From SLRI01 sp964576715 (GTDB lineage Bacteria; Pseudomonadota; Alphaproteobacteria; Geminicoccales; Geminicoccaceae): DNA of 64,000 nucleotides. The stretch lies in the NCBI GenBank assembly GCA_964576715.1, contig CAZNWE010000006.1:1-64000 (forward strand). Direction: 5' to 3'. A program made the translations under genes and the position numbers. The notes beneath the pieces were generated by a model, which saw only the letters and a list, made by a program, of their open reading frames with translations, searched no databases and was not told the origin of the DNA. Positions 1 through 8,870 of this stretch are shown here, one piece after another. Position 1 is the first letter of the stretch; each line of letters begins with the position of its first letter.

Positions 1-2
1 GG

Positions 3-629
3 GCGGTGCAGGGCTATTTCGGCGGCTGGGTCGATCTCGGCTTTCAGCGCTTCATGGAGATCTGGTCGGGCCTGCCGACGCTCTACCTGCTGATTATCCT
101 GGCCTCGGTGGTCACCCCCAATTTCTGGTGGCTGTTGGGCCTGATGCTGCTGTTCAGCTGGATGGCGCTGGTCGATGTCGTCCGTGCCGAGTTCCTGCGC
201 GCCCGCAACCTCGACTTCGTTCGTGCCGCCCGAGCCTTGGGCGTCGGCAACGCCACCATCATGTTCCGCCACATCCTGCCCAACGCCATGGTGGCATCGC
301 TGACCTTCATGCCGTTCATCCTCAATGGCTCGATCACCACGCTGACCAGCCTGGATTTCCTCGGCTTCGGCCTGCCGCCGGGCTCGCCGTCCCTGGGTGA
401 GCTCCTGGCCCAGGGCCGCAACAACCTGCAGGCCCCCTGGCTCGGCATCTCGGGCTTTTTGGTGCTCGCCGTCATGCTCTCGCTCTTGATCTTCATCTTC
501 GAGGCGGTGCGGGACGCCTTCGATCCACGCAAGACCTTCGCCGCACTGGCCCTGGATGCGGCAGCCAAGGAGCACACCGCAACCGCCGACCCCGTCGAGC
601 ACCCCGCCAGAACGAAAGCCAGCGCATGA
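3..629 (+). CDS. yejE: Peptide ABC transporter permease, YejE-like (5' end outside window)
   Basis: C-terminal 208 or so residues of an inner-membrane permease of the Yej oligopeptide/microcin C importer family; the family is usually 340-380 aa, so the N-terminal part lies left of the window. The visible part has several hydrophobic helices (WSGLPTLYLLIILASV, WWLLGLMLLFSWMAL) and the EAA loop that contacts the ATPase (FVRAARALGVGNATI, then FRHILPNA). It ends with DAFDPRKTF followed by an Ala-rich tail. Its stop overlaps the start of the ATPase gene by 4 nt (ATGA), so the two are translationally coupled. Peptide import is inferred from family; the substrate is not visible. Confidence 0.88.
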   Translation, partial: AVQGYFGGWVDLGFQRFMEIWSGLPTLYLLIILASVVTPNFWWLLGLMLLFSWMALVDVVRAEFLRARNLDFVRAARALGVGNATIMFRHILPNAMVASLTFMPFILNGSITTLTSLDFLGFGLPPGSPSLGELLAQGRNNLQAPWLGISGFLVLAVMLSLLIFIFEAVRDAFDPRKTFAALALDAAAKEHTATADPVEHPARTKASA

Positions 630-2248
630 GCCTCGTCGAGGTCGAGAACCTGTCGGTCAGCTTCGGCTCCGGCGAACGCGACATCCAGGCCGTGCGGGGT
701 GTCAGCTTCACCATCGACAAGGGCGAGACCCTGGCCCTGGTCGGCGAGAGCGGCTCGGGCAAGTCGGTCACCGCCCTGTCGCTCCTCCAGCTCCTGCCCT
801 ACCCCAAGGCCTGGCACCCGACGGGCAGCATCAAGCTCGACGGCCGCGAGCTGATGGGCGAGACCGACCGTGTGCTCCGCCAGGTTCGCGGCAACAAGGC
901 CTCGATGATCTTCCAGGAGCCGATGACCTCCTTGAACCCGCTGCACACGGTGGAACGCCAGATCGGCGAGGTTCTGGAGCTGCACCGCGGCCTCGCCGGC
1001 GGCCGGATCCGCGACCGGGTCCTGGAGCTTTTGGAACTGGTGCAGATCGACGACGCCGAGACCCGGCTCAAGTCCTACCCGCACCAGCTCTCGGGCGGCC
1101 AGCGCCAGCGGGTGATGATCGCCATGGCGCTGGCCAACGAGCCGGACCTCTTGATCGCCGACGAGCCGACGACGGCGCTCGACGTCACCGTCCAGGCGCA
1201 GATCCTGAAATTGATCAATGAGTTGCAGGACCGGCTCGAGATGGCCGTGCTGTTGATCACCCACGACCTCACCATCGTCAGGAAGGTGGCGCACCGGGTA
1301 GCCGTGATGACCGACGGCGCGATCGTCGAGACGGGCCCGACCGAGGCGATCTTCACCGCCGCCCGGCACCCCTACACCCGCCACCTGTTGGCCGCCGAGC
1401 CCAAGGGCAAGCCGCCGCACGCCGACAGCACCGCCCCGGCCGTGGTCGAGGCCAAGGACGTCAAGGTCCACTTCCCGATCCAGCGCGGCCTGCTCAAGCG
1501 CACCGTGGGCCACGTCAAGGCGGTCGACGGCATCACCTTCGACGTCCGCGAGGGCCAGACCGTGGGCGTGGTCGGCGAGAGCGGCTCGGGCAAGACGACG
1601 CTCGGCCTCGCCCTGCTCCGCCTCTTGTCCAGCAGCGGCGGCATCCGCTTCGCCGGCCAGGACATCCAGGGCTGGTCCTGGAGCCGGCTGCGGCCGTTGC
1701 GCCGCGAGATGCAGATCGTCTTTCAGGACCCCTACGGCAGCCTCAGCCCGCGCATGTCGGTGAGCCAGATCGTCGAGGAAGGGCTGATCCTGCACAAGAT
1801 CGGCAAGGATGCCGGGGAACGGCGAGAGCTCGTGGCCGCCGCCCTCGAGGAGGTCGGCCTCGATCCAGCGATGCAGGACCGCTACCCGCACGAGTTCTCC
1901 GGCGGACAGCGGCAACGGATCGCCATCGCCCGGGCGATGGCCCTGAAGCCCCGCTTCGTCGTCCTCGACGAGCCGACCTCCGCACTCGACATGTCGGTGC
2001 AGGCGCAGATCGTCGATCTACTGCGCGATCTCCAGGCCCGCTACGGCCTCGCCTACCTGTTCATCAGCCACGACCTGCGCGTCGTCCGTGCCTTGAGCCA
2101 CGAGGTCATCGTCATGCGCCAGGGCAAGGTGGTCGAGCAGGGCACCGCCGAGCGGATTTTCACCACCCCCGAAACCGCCTACACGCGCGCCCTGATCGCC
2201 GCCGCCTTCGACATCGAGGCGGTCGAGCCCGAGGTGCTGGCCGGCTGA
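626..2248 (+). CDS. yejF: Peptide ABC transporter ATPase with two fused ATP-binding domains, YejF-like
   Basis: 540 aa, two complete ABC ATPase domains in one chain, as in YejF. Domain 1 has Walker A GESGSGKS at residues 40-47, signature LSGGQRQR near 155 and Walker B LLIADEPTTALD. Domain 2 has Walker A GESGSGKT near 317, signature FSGGQRQR near 424 and VVLDEPTSALD. Each domain ends with the oligopeptide-type extension (HPYTRHLL; TAYTRALI). It energises the permease encoded just upstream, with which it overlaps by 4 nt. It is the last gene of the operon: the next gene is convergent, with its stop 28 bp away. Peptide import follows from the family. Confidence 0.93.
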   Translation: MSLVEVENLSVSFGSGERDIQAVRGVSFTIDKGETLALVGESGSGKSVTALSLLQLLPYPKAWHPTGSIKLDGRELMGETDRVLRQVRGNKASMIFQEPMTSLNPLHTVERQIGEVLELHRGLAGGRIRDRVLELLELVQIDDAETRLKSYPHQLSGGQRQRVMIAMALANEPDLLIADEPTTALDVTVQAQILKLINELQDRLEMAVLLITHDLTIVRKVAHRVAVMTDGAIVETGPTEAIFTAARHPYTRHLLAAEPKGKPPHADSTAPAVVEAKDVKVHFPIQRGLLKRTVGHVKAVDGITFDVREGQTVGVVGESGSGKTTLGLALLRLLSSSGGIRFAGQDIQGWSWSRLRPLRREMQIVFQDPYGSLSPRMSVSQIVEEGLILHKIGKDAGERRELVAAALEEVGLDPAMQDRYPHEFSGGQRQRIAIARAMALKPRFVVLDEPTSALDMSVQAQIVDLLRDLQARYGLAYLFISHDLRVVRALSHEVIVMRQGKVVEQGTAERIFTTPETAYTRALIAAAFDIEAVEPEVLAG

Positions 2249-2276
2249 GCCGGGCGGGTGCTGGCGGGGGCGGCAC

Positions 2277-3428
2277 TCAGCCGGGTCGTGGCGGCGCCTC
2301 GGCGCCGGCGGTCGGCTCGGGCGCTGGCGCCCCCGCACTCGTGGTGCCGGTGCTCTCGGTCGCGGCGGCGTCCTGATGGTCGCCCAGGAGCTTGGTGCCG
2401 GCTTCGCGCAGGGTGCCGACCGCCTGCTCGGACAGCATGCCGGAGAGGACCGCGACGAAGGCGATGAAATAGGCGTTGATCTGGGTCGCATCGGCGGCCG
2501 AGCCGGTCGGTGTGGTGACCACGAGGGCACCGGCCTGGATGACGATGAAGACGGCGAAGGCGGTGACCATGCCGAGCATCGGCCGGAAGATGTACCAGAG
2601 AAAGCCGCGCGGCTTCCTGGCCTCCACCACCTCGATGCTCAGATGCAGGACGCTGCCCAGCGCCCCCATGGCCAGCGTGACGATCGGGATCAGGAGGCTC
2701 GGCGGCATGGTGGCGAGCGCGAGGCCGCCCGGCAGCGATTCGAAGAACTGGAGCTGCTGGAAGAGGCCGATGAACAGCGGCTCGGGGGCCTCTTCCGCCC
2801 GCCGTGCGCCAAGCGCCTGCTCCTGGTCGTTGATGGCTCGGTCACTGGCCTCGAGCCGCTGGCGCAGTGAATCCAGCTCGGCGTTGACCACATAGAGCTG
2901 CTCGCCGTTGGCATCGTACTCGGTCAGCAGCTGGTCGATCTGCTCGACATCCCGCTCGGCTGGTGTCGGGGAGCGGCTCTTGAGCGCCGCGAGCTCCTCG
3001 ACGACGAGGCCCCAATCCGGCTCCGGATCGCTGCGCAGCTCGATCAGCAAGGTACGGTCGCGGGTGACCTCGACCAGCATCCGGCCGGCGGTGTCGAGCT
3101 GTGCGGCATGCTTGGCGTAGAGCTGGGAAAGCAGCGATTCCTTGGCCGCGATTTGGTCGAGAACCTCGTTGCGCTCGGTGCGCAGACGGAGCAGCCGCTC
3201 ACTCGTCTGCCGGATCGTTTCGTCGCGCTGGCGATAGGCCGCGTGCAGCAGCTGCAGCTGGCCGATGCTGGTATTGCCGTCGGTGCCCAGCGCCATCTGG
3301 AACTGCAGACCGGAGAACGCCAAGAGGGCGGTCGCGATGGTCGCGAAATAGAGTGCGATCAGCCAGATCGCCACCAGCCCCAGGCCACTCTGCCGGGTCG
3401 TCTCTGACCACGCCGAGTTCCGTGCCAT
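2277..3428 (-). CDS. Unknown membrane protein with long coiled coil
   Basis: 383 aa, not recognised. One N-terminal transmembrane helix (residues about 16-40) is followed by a long charged coiled-coil stretch (about 60-230, rich in Leu/Arg/Glu heptads). Then come three hydrophobic helices (about 240-265, 285-310 and 320-345) and a Pro/Ala/Glu-rich tail. The last part (YIFRPMLGMVTAF, then a helix ending near SGMLSEQAVGTLRE) looks like a C-terminal membrane module that recurs in uncharacterised proteobacterial proteins. The start is supported by a GAGGGGG ribosome site about 10 nt upstream. It stands alone between convergent yejF and a divergent SDR gene, so context gives no role. A scaffold or sensor is only a guess. 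Confidence 0.7.
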   Translation of the reverse strand: MARNSAWSETTRQSGLGLVAIWLIALYFATIATALLAFSGLQFQMALGTDGNTSIGQLQLLHAAYRQRDETIRQTSERLLRLRTERNEVLDQIAAKESLLSQLYAKHAAQLDTAGRMLVEVTRDRTLLIELRSDPEPDWGLVVEELAALKSRSPTPAERDVEQIDQLLTEYDANGEQLYVVNAELDSLRQRLEASDRAINDQEQALGARRAEEAPEPLFIGLFQQLQFFESLPGGLALATMPPSLLIPIVTLAMGALGSVLHLSIEVVEARKPRGFLWYIFRPMLGMVTAFAVFIVIQAGALVVTTPTGSAADATQINAYFIAFVAVLSGMLSEQAVGTLREAGTKLLGDHQDAAATESTGTTSAGAPAPEPTAGAEAPPRPG

Positions 3429-3675
3429 GGTCGAAGCCCCCTCGATCCGCAGTTGCCAGGGCGTTTTCTTGCGCCGCCAACCACCGGCAACTGCAAGACA
3501 TCAGGATTAATCCCGGAATACGACCATGTAAAGCGACTGTTCTCCTTGAGAATGACGACATGGATTGGTCGGCCGGCGCTCGCCGGCAAGTCGCCCGCGG
3601 CCCGGCCTTGACGGCTGGGTGCTGGTTGTGGCCGTAGCTGGCGGGGGTGGTCGCGGCAGGTGGAGGAGGGCTGAG

Positions 3676-4380
3676 ATGCCGAACGAGAGAGTGGCGCTCA
3701 TCGCCGCCGGGGGCAGCGGGATCGGCGCCGGGGCGGCGCGGCGGCTGGCCGCCGAAGGCCATCGGGTGGCGATCCTCTCGCCCTCGGGACGCGCCGAGAG
3801 CCTGGGTCATGAGCTGGGTGGGATCGGGGTCACCGGCTCCAGCCTCGAGGCCGCCGATCTCGAGCGGCTGGTCGAGGCGGCGATGGTCCGCTGGAACCGC
3901 ATCGATGCCGTGGTCAACAGCGCCGGGCACGGGCCGAAGGGCGAACTCCTCGAGATCAGCGATCCCGACTGGCAGCGCGGCATGGAGTTCTACCTCCTCA
4001 ACGTCGTCCGCATGGCCCGGCTGGTGACGCCGGTGATGCAGGCGCAGGGTGGCGGCGCGATCGTCAATGTCTCGAGCTATGCGACCTTCGAGCCCGAGGC
4101 CGACTTCCCGACCTCGAGCGTCTTCCGCGCCGGCCTCGCATCGTTCACCAAGCTCTTCGCCGACCGCTATGCCAAGGACAACATCCGCATGAACAACGTA
4201 CTCCCGGGCTTCATCGACAGCCTGCCGGAGAAGGACGAGCGCCGCGCCCGCATTCCCATGCGCCGCTACGGCCGGGTCGACGAGGTTGCCGAGCTGATCG
4301 CCTTTCTCGCCACCGCCCGGTCGAGCTACGTCACGGGGCAGAACATCCGCATCGACGGCGGCATCACCCGGTCGGTCTGA
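3676..4380 (+). CDS. SDR-family protein with altered active site
   Basis: 234 aa short-chain dehydrogenase/reductase fold. The cofactor motif AAGGSGIG is near residue 9 and the NSAG strand motif is present. The catalytic serine (NVSS) is present, but the usual YxxxK is not: counting 13 and 17 residues from that Ser gives Ser and Arg (TSSVFRAG). It may therefore be a weak or non-classical dehydrogenase, or bind a nucleotide without redox chemistry. The start at 3676 is chosen for the GGAGGAGGG ribosome site 6 nt upstream; the frame is open further upstream. It lies 5 bp before a 3-hydroxyacyl-CoA dehydrogenase-like gene, so the pair is probably one operon for a hydroxyacid or carnitine-like substrate. 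Confidence 0.85.
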   Translation: MPNERVALIAAGGSGIGAGAARRLAAEGHRVAILSPSGRAESLGHELGGIGVTGSSLEAADLERLVEAAMVRWNRIDAVVNSAGHGPKGELLEISDPDWQRGMEFYLLNVVRMARLVTPVMQAQGGGAIVNVSSYATFEPEADFPTSSVFRAGLASFTKLFADRYAKDNIRMNNVLPGFIDSLPEKDERRARIPMRRYGRVDEVAELIAFLATARSSYVTGQNIRIDGGITRSV

Positions 4381-4385
4381 AGGCG

Positions 4386-5309
4386 ATGGCACAGGACCTG
4401 TCCGACGGGCGGCCGGTGGCGGTCGTCGGCTGCGGGCTGATCGGCGCCGGCTGGGTGGCCCTGTTCAAGGCAGCCGGTCTCGAGGTTCGCGCCTTCGATC
4501 CCGAGCCCGAGCGGCTGGCGACGCTGGAAGAGCGCACGGCACCGCTGGTCGAGGCGCTGGCCGAGCTCGGCCCGGTCGAAGAGGGCAAAGTGGTGATCGC
4601 CACCTCACTCGCGGATGCCGTAGCCCCGGCCTGGCTGATCCAGGAGAACGCGCCAGAAAAACTCGACGTCAAGCGGGCGCTCTTCACCCAAATCGAGGGC
4701 GCAGCCGCACCCGACGCCCTGATCGCGAGCAGTACCACGGCGCTCCTCTGGTCGGCCATGGCCCAAGCCATGCGCCATCCCGAACGCCTCGTCGTCGCCC
4801 ATCCGTTCAACCCCGTCCACTTGATCCCGCTGGTCGAGCTCTTCGGCCCCGACGACGCCGTCGTCGAGCGCCTTGCCGCCTGCTACACGGCCATCGGCAA
4901 GCGGCCGGTCCGGCTCCGGCGCGACATGGAGGGCCACATCGCCGGCCGGCTGGCCGCGGCCCTCTGGCGCGAAGCCGTGCATCTGGCGGCGAGCGGTGTC
5001 GCCAGCGTCGCCGACATCGACACGGCGCTCACCCACGGCCCCGGCCTCCGCTGGGCCGTCCAGGGTGCCCATCTGGCCTACCACACCGGCGGCGGCCCCG
5101 GTGGCATGGCCGACTATCTCGCCCATCTCGGCGCCAGCCAGGAGCGCCGCTGGGCCAGCCTCGGCACGCCCAGCCTCGACGACGCGACCCGCCGGCTCCT
5201 GGTCGATGGTGTTGCGGCCGAAGCCGCTGGCCGCAGCGTCGCCGAGCTCGAGGCCGAGCGTGACCGGGCACTGGTGGCGCTGTTGCGAGCCAGGGCCTCC
5301 GCGGGCTGA
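4386..5309 (+). CDS. 3-hydroxyacyl-CoA / L-carnitine dehydrogenase family protein
   Basis: 307 aa NAD-dependent 3-hydroxyacid dehydrogenase. The N-terminal Rossmann domain carries GCGLIG (residues 15-20) with an acidic residue (FDPEPER) at the end of strand 2, which favours NAD. The catalytic region has SSTTALL and HPFNPVHLIPLVE. The C-terminal domain (GPGLRWAVQG, YHTGGGPGGM) resembles L-carnitine dehydrogenase and L-gulonate dehydrogenase more than FadB. The likely reaction is oxidation of a 3-hydroxy group on carnitine, hydroxybutyryl-CoA or a related substrate; which one cannot be decided here. It follows the SDR gene by 5 bp. Confidence 0.85.
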   Translation: MAQDLSDGRPVAVVGCGLIGAGWVALFKAAGLEVRAFDPEPERLATLEERTAPLVEALAELGPVEEGKVVIATSLADAVAPAWLIQENAPEKLDVKRALFTQIEGAAAPDALIASSTTALLWSAMAQAMRHPERLVVAHPFNPVHLIPLVELFGPDDAVVERLAACYTAIGKRPVRLRRDMEGHIAGRLAAALWREAVHLAASGVASVADIDTALTHGPGLRWAVQGAHLAYHTGGGPGGMADYLAHLGASQERRWASLGTPSLDDATRRLLVDGVAAEAAGRSVAELEAERDRALVALLRARASAG

Positions 5310-5320
5310 CCGCAAATGAA

Positions 5321-5349
5321 TTGGACATGGCCAGAGGACACGCCATAGA
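5321..5349 (+). promoter_or_regulatory. Candidate sigma-70 promoter of the cyclase gene
   Basis: TTGGAC (5321-5326) and CATAGA (5344-5349) separated by 17 bp, in the 70-bp gap before the cyclase gene at 5380. The -35 element matches 5 of 6 consensus bases; the -10 is weaker. Placement about 30 bp before the start codon is plausible. Confidence 0.35.
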
Positions 5350-5379
5350 GTTGTATCGTGCCTCAAGGAGCGCCTGCTC

Positions 5380-7098
5380 ATGGCCGAACCGAGGGTTCAG
5401 CGCCGGCTTGCCGCGATCCTGTGTGCCGACGTCGTCGGCTATAGTCGGTTGATGCGTGATAACGAGGCGGCGACGCTGGCGGCGGTTCGGGCGTTGCGCG
5501 CCGAGCTCTTGGAGCCCGCCTTGGCCGAGCATGGCGGGCGCCTGGTCAAGACCACGGGCGACGGCTTTCTCGTCACGTTCGCGAGCGCGGTCGATGCGGT
5601 CGAAGCCGGCCTCGCGGTACAGGGGGAGCTGGAAAGGCTCGAGCACGGGCTCGCCTTGCGCATCGGCATCAATCTCGGCGACGTCGTGATCGACGGCGAC
5701 GATGTGCTGGGCGATGGGGTCAATGTCGCGGCCCGGCTCGAAGCATTGGCCAAACCCGGCGACATTTACGTCTCGGCCAGTATTCACGAGCAGGCGGCCG
5801 ACAAGCTCGATCTCGAGTTCGAGGATCTTGGTCCGCAGGCGCTGAAGAATATCGACCGGCCCGTCCAGGTCTTTGCGCTCCGTGGCGCCCCATCGACCGT
5901 CGCCGCCTGCCGCGCGCCGACCGTCAAAGGTGGCCGACCGGTGATCGCCGTGCTGCCGTTCACCAACATGAGCCCCGATGCGGCCGACGAGTACTTCTCA
6001 GACGGGCTCACCGAGGACATCATCACCGAACTCGCCCGGTTCCGCGACTGCCGGGTGATCGCCCGCAATTCGACCTTCCAGTACAAAGGCCGGCCTGTCG
6101 ACGTGGCCGAAATCGGCCGTACCCTCGCCGCCCACTACATCGTCGAGGGCAGCGTCCGCCGTGCCCGCGACCGGCTGCGGGTGACGGCCCAGCTGATCGA
6201 GGCCGCGACCGGCACACATCTCTGGGCCGAACGCTATGATCGCGCTGTCGCCGATGTCTTCGCTGTACAGGACGACCTGACGCGCACCATCGCCGCCAAC
6301 CTCGGCGTCCGGCTGCAGGACGAACTGCTCAAGCAGACGTTGGCGAAGTCCCCGGCCGATCTCGACGCCTACGATCTCCTGCTGCGTGGCCGGGCGCTTC
6401 GGCATCGTCACGCGCCGGCGGCCGAGGCCGAGGCGCAAGCGCTTCTGGAAAAGGCCACGAGGCTCGCCCCTGACTACGCGCGCGCCTGGGCTGAGCTGGC
6501 CCTGACCCACTTGCAGCAGTTCTTCTGGGACGATTCGGCCGTGTCGATCCAGCGTGCCCACGACCTTGCCGCCGAGGCCGTTCGCCTCGACCCGGCGGAG
6601 CCCTGGGGCCATCTCGTCCTTGGCCTCGTCTGCCTGCATCGGCGCCAGGTCGCGGCGGCTGAGCGCCACTGCCGGCGGGCGGTGGCGCTCAACCCCAACG
6701 ATCCGGCGCTGAACCTCAAGCTCGGCCTGCTGCTGACCAATCTCGGCCTGGCCGAACAGGGCATCCAGCGGATCGAGACAGCGATGCAACTCGACCCTCT
6801 TTCAGCGGAGGACTACCGCGAGGAGCTGGCCCTGGGCTATTTCGCCGCCGGGCGCTACGCCGACGCGATCGCGGTGCTCGAGCCCATGGCGAACGACAAG
6901 TTCTACCACTACGTCTGGCTTGCCGCGGCCTGGGCCAATCTCGGCGATCTCGCCGAGGCGCGCGCCGCCGCCCGACGCTGCCTCGACCTCGCACCCGACT
7001 TCACCGTCTCGCGCTTCGCCAGGCTCGAGCCGATCGGCGCCCCCGACCTGCTCGCCCGCTACGTCGACGGCCTGCACGCCGCCGGGGTGCCGGAATAA
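5380..7098 (+). CDS. Class III adenylate/guanylate cyclase with TolB-like and TPR domains
   Basis: 572 aa, cytoplasmic. The class III nucleotide cyclase domain (residues about 5-165) keeps the two metal-binding Asp (D17 in CADVVGYSR, D61 in TTGDGFLV), a base-contacting Lys (K57) and the transition-state Asn/Arg pair (VNVAARLEAL, N115 and R119), so it should be active. A middle domain (about 178-310) starts VIAVLPFTNMSPD and resembles the TolB N-terminal/FlgO-type fold. The rest is tetratricopeptide repeats (AWAELALTHL, PWGHLVLGLV and similar). This architecture is common and often multicopy in rhizobia and relatives. The signal it senses is unknown. AAGGAG lies about 12 nt before the ATG. Confidence 0.9.
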   Translation: MAEPRVQRRLAAILCADVVGYSRLMRDNEAATLAAVRALRAELLEPALAEHGGRLVKTTGDGFLVTFASAVDAVEAGLAVQGELERLEHGLALRIGINLGDVVIDGDDVLGDGVNVAARLEALAKPGDIYVSASIHEQAADKLDLEFEDLGPQALKNIDRPVQVFALRGAPSTVAACRAPTVKGGRPVIAVLPFTNMSPDAADEYFSDGLTEDIITELARFRDCRVIARNSTFQYKGRPVDVAEIGRTLAAHYIVEGSVRRARDRLRVTAQLIEAATGTHLWAERYDRAVADVFAVQDDLTRTIAANLGVRLQDELLKQTLAKSPADLDAYDLLLRGRALRHRHAPAAEAEAQALLEKATRLAPDYARAWAELALTHLQQFFWDDSAVSIQRAHDLAAEAVRLDPAEPWGHLVLGLVCLHRRQVAAAERHCRRAVALNPNDPALNLKLGLLLTNLGLAEQGIQRIETAMQLDPLSAEDYREELALGYFAAGRYADAIAVLEPMANDKFYHYVWLAAAWANLGDLAEARAAARRCLDLAPDFTVSRFARLEPIGAPDLLARYVDGLHAAGVPE

Positions 7099-7445
7099 CC
7101 AGCGGGGGCTGGAACCTCCGGTCTGGCAATAGGTTGCTTCGCTGACGACTGTCTCGATCGTCGCCGGGCCGACCAAGGAACGCCGTTGTGTTGCGAGCGA
7201 TACCGGCGAGGAACTGGTCTTCGCCGGCGAGCGCGAGTACGGCGCCAACGAGCGGGTCAGTCGCCTGGACAAGCGCTGGCCGCCCGAGAGACGGTGATGC
7301 GGCTGTCGCATCGCTGTGGCACGTCCTCGCTGGATCGATCGAGCAGGCGCATGATACTGATTGGCCGAAAGGTCGTGCAGCACGACCCCGGCGGCCGGCC
7401 ACGGAACCGAGGCGGCAGCCGCAGCGGCACCGGAGCTTGCGACCC
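7099..7445. other. 347-bp gap without a convincing gene
   Basis: No ORF here has both a start codon and family resemblance. One plus-strand frame (7133-7297, 54 codons, no ATG/GTG start) reads as charged protein-like sequence (VAGPTKERR, EREYGANERVSRLDKRW) and could be the tail of a decayed gene. That is a weak impression. The acyl-CoA dehydrogenase frame is open back to 7188 but shows no family similarity before 7446. Confidence 0.3.
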
Positions 7446-8612
7446 ATGACCCACATGGCCATCGACCGGGACTATCCCGAGATCCGCGAGCAGGTGGCCC
7501 GCATTTGCGAGGGCTTTCCCGGCAGCTACTGGCGGGCACTCGACGCCGAGGCCGGCTACCCCACGGCGTTCGTCGAGGCGCTGACCGAATCCGGCTACCT
7601 CGCGGCACTGATCCCCGAGGAGTACGGCGGCGTCGGCCTGCCGCTTCGCGCCGCGGCGGTGATCCTCGAGACCATCCACGGCTGCGGCGCCAGTGCCGCC
7701 GCCTGTCATGCTCAGATGTACACCATGGGCACGCTGCTCCGGCATGGCAGTGCCGCCCAAAAGCAGCGCTACCTGCCGGAGATCGCGGCCGGGAAGCTGC
7801 GGCTTCAGGCCTTCGGCGTCACCGAGCCGACCAGCGGCTCCGACACGCCGATGCTCAAGACCCGGGCCGAGCGCCGGGGCGATCGCTGGCTGGTCAACGG
7901 CCAGAAGATCTGGACCAGCCGGGCGCTGCACTCCGACCTCATGCTGCTCCTGGTCCGCACCACGCCCATCGAGCAGTGCAAGAAACGCAGCGACGGCCTC
8001 TCGGTGCTCCTGGTCGATCTGTGCCTGGCCAAGGGCAAGGGCCTCGACATCCGCCCGATCGACGCGATGATCAACCACAACACCACCGAGGTCTTCATCG
8101 CCGATCTCGAGGTCCCGGCCGAGAACCTGATCGGCGAGGCGGGCCAGGGCTTTCGCTACATTCTCGACGGCATGAACGCCGAGCGCATCCTGCTCTCGGG
8201 CGAGGCCCTGGGCGACGGCCGCTGGTTCATCGAGCAGGCGACTTCCTATGCCAAGGAGCGCCGGGTGTTCGGCCGGCCGATCGGGCAGAACCAGGGCATC
8301 CAGTTCCCGCTCGCCCGAGCCCATGCCCAGCTCGAGGCGGCCGAGCTCATGGCCAGGAAGGCCGCATCCCTGTTCGATGCCGGCGAGCCTTGCGGCCCAG
8401 AGGCCAACATGGCCAAGCTCCTGACCAGCGAGGCGGCCTGGGCCGCGGGCGAGGCCTGCTTTCAGACCTTCGGCGGTTTCGCCTTCGCACGTGAATACGA
8501 CATCGAGCGCAAATGGCGTGAATGCCGCCTGTTCCAGACGGCGCCCATCTCGACCAACATGGTCCTGGCCTACCTGGCGCAGACGGTGCTCGGCCTGCCG
8601 CGGGCATATTGA
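7446..8612 (+). CDS. Acyl-CoA dehydrogenase
   Basis: 388 aa flavoprotein of the acyl-CoA dehydrogenase family, which introduces an alpha-beta double bond into an acyl-CoA and passes electrons to ETF. Visible signatures are IPEEYGGVGLP, the FAD/substrate motif FGVTEPTSGSDTP, the strand WLVNGQKIWTSRA, and NAERILLSGEALG before the C-terminal helical bundle ending TFGGFAFAREYDIERKWRE. The start at 7446 gives the usual family length and N-terminus (IREQVARICEGFPGSYW). Two CoA-transferase genes follow on the same strand, which suggests activation of a carboxylic acid to its CoA ester and then oxidation. The substrate is not determinable. Confidence 0.92.
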   Translation: MTHMAIDRDYPEIREQVARICEGFPGSYWRALDAEAGYPTAFVEALTESGYLAALIPEEYGGVGLPLRAAAVILETIHGCGASAAACHAQMYTMGTLLRHGSAAQKQRYLPEIAAGKLRLQAFGVTEPTSGSDTPMLKTRAERRGDRWLVNGQKIWTSRALHSDLMLLLVRTTPIEQCKKRSDGLSVLLVDLCLAKGKGLDIRPIDAMINHNTTEVFIADLEVPAENLIGEAGQGFRYILDGMNAERILLSGEALGDGRWFIEQATSYAKERRVFGRPIGQNQGIQFPLARAHAQLEAAELMARKAASLFDAGEPCGPEANMAKLLTSEAAWAAGEACFQTFGGFAFAREYDIERKWRECRLFQTAPISTNMVLAYLAQTVLGLPRAY

Positions 8613-8870
8613 GCGGTGGCGCCGAGAGGCGGGCGGGGCGCGACGCTGGCGCGCGCCAAGCGCTTGCCCAGCCGGGGCGACGCGTCGGGGCATTGATCCG
8701 CTGGCCTTGAGTGGCCTCGCTCACTGCGCCCCGCTCGCGAGGCTGTCCATCGTGGCGCAAATTCGCCAGACTGGCGGTGATTGCAGCGCTGCCGGCGGCA
8801 GGCGGTGGCGGCGGGCCGGCAGGCTCGCGATCGACACATGCGCCAGGCAAACGGGGGAGCGACGGGATCG

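Noticed and set aside
83..1915. 610-codon open frame on the minus strand opposite yejE-yejF
   Set aside because: Shadow of the plus-strand genes in GC-rich DNA; Arg/Leu/Asp-rich, low-complexity and without domains.
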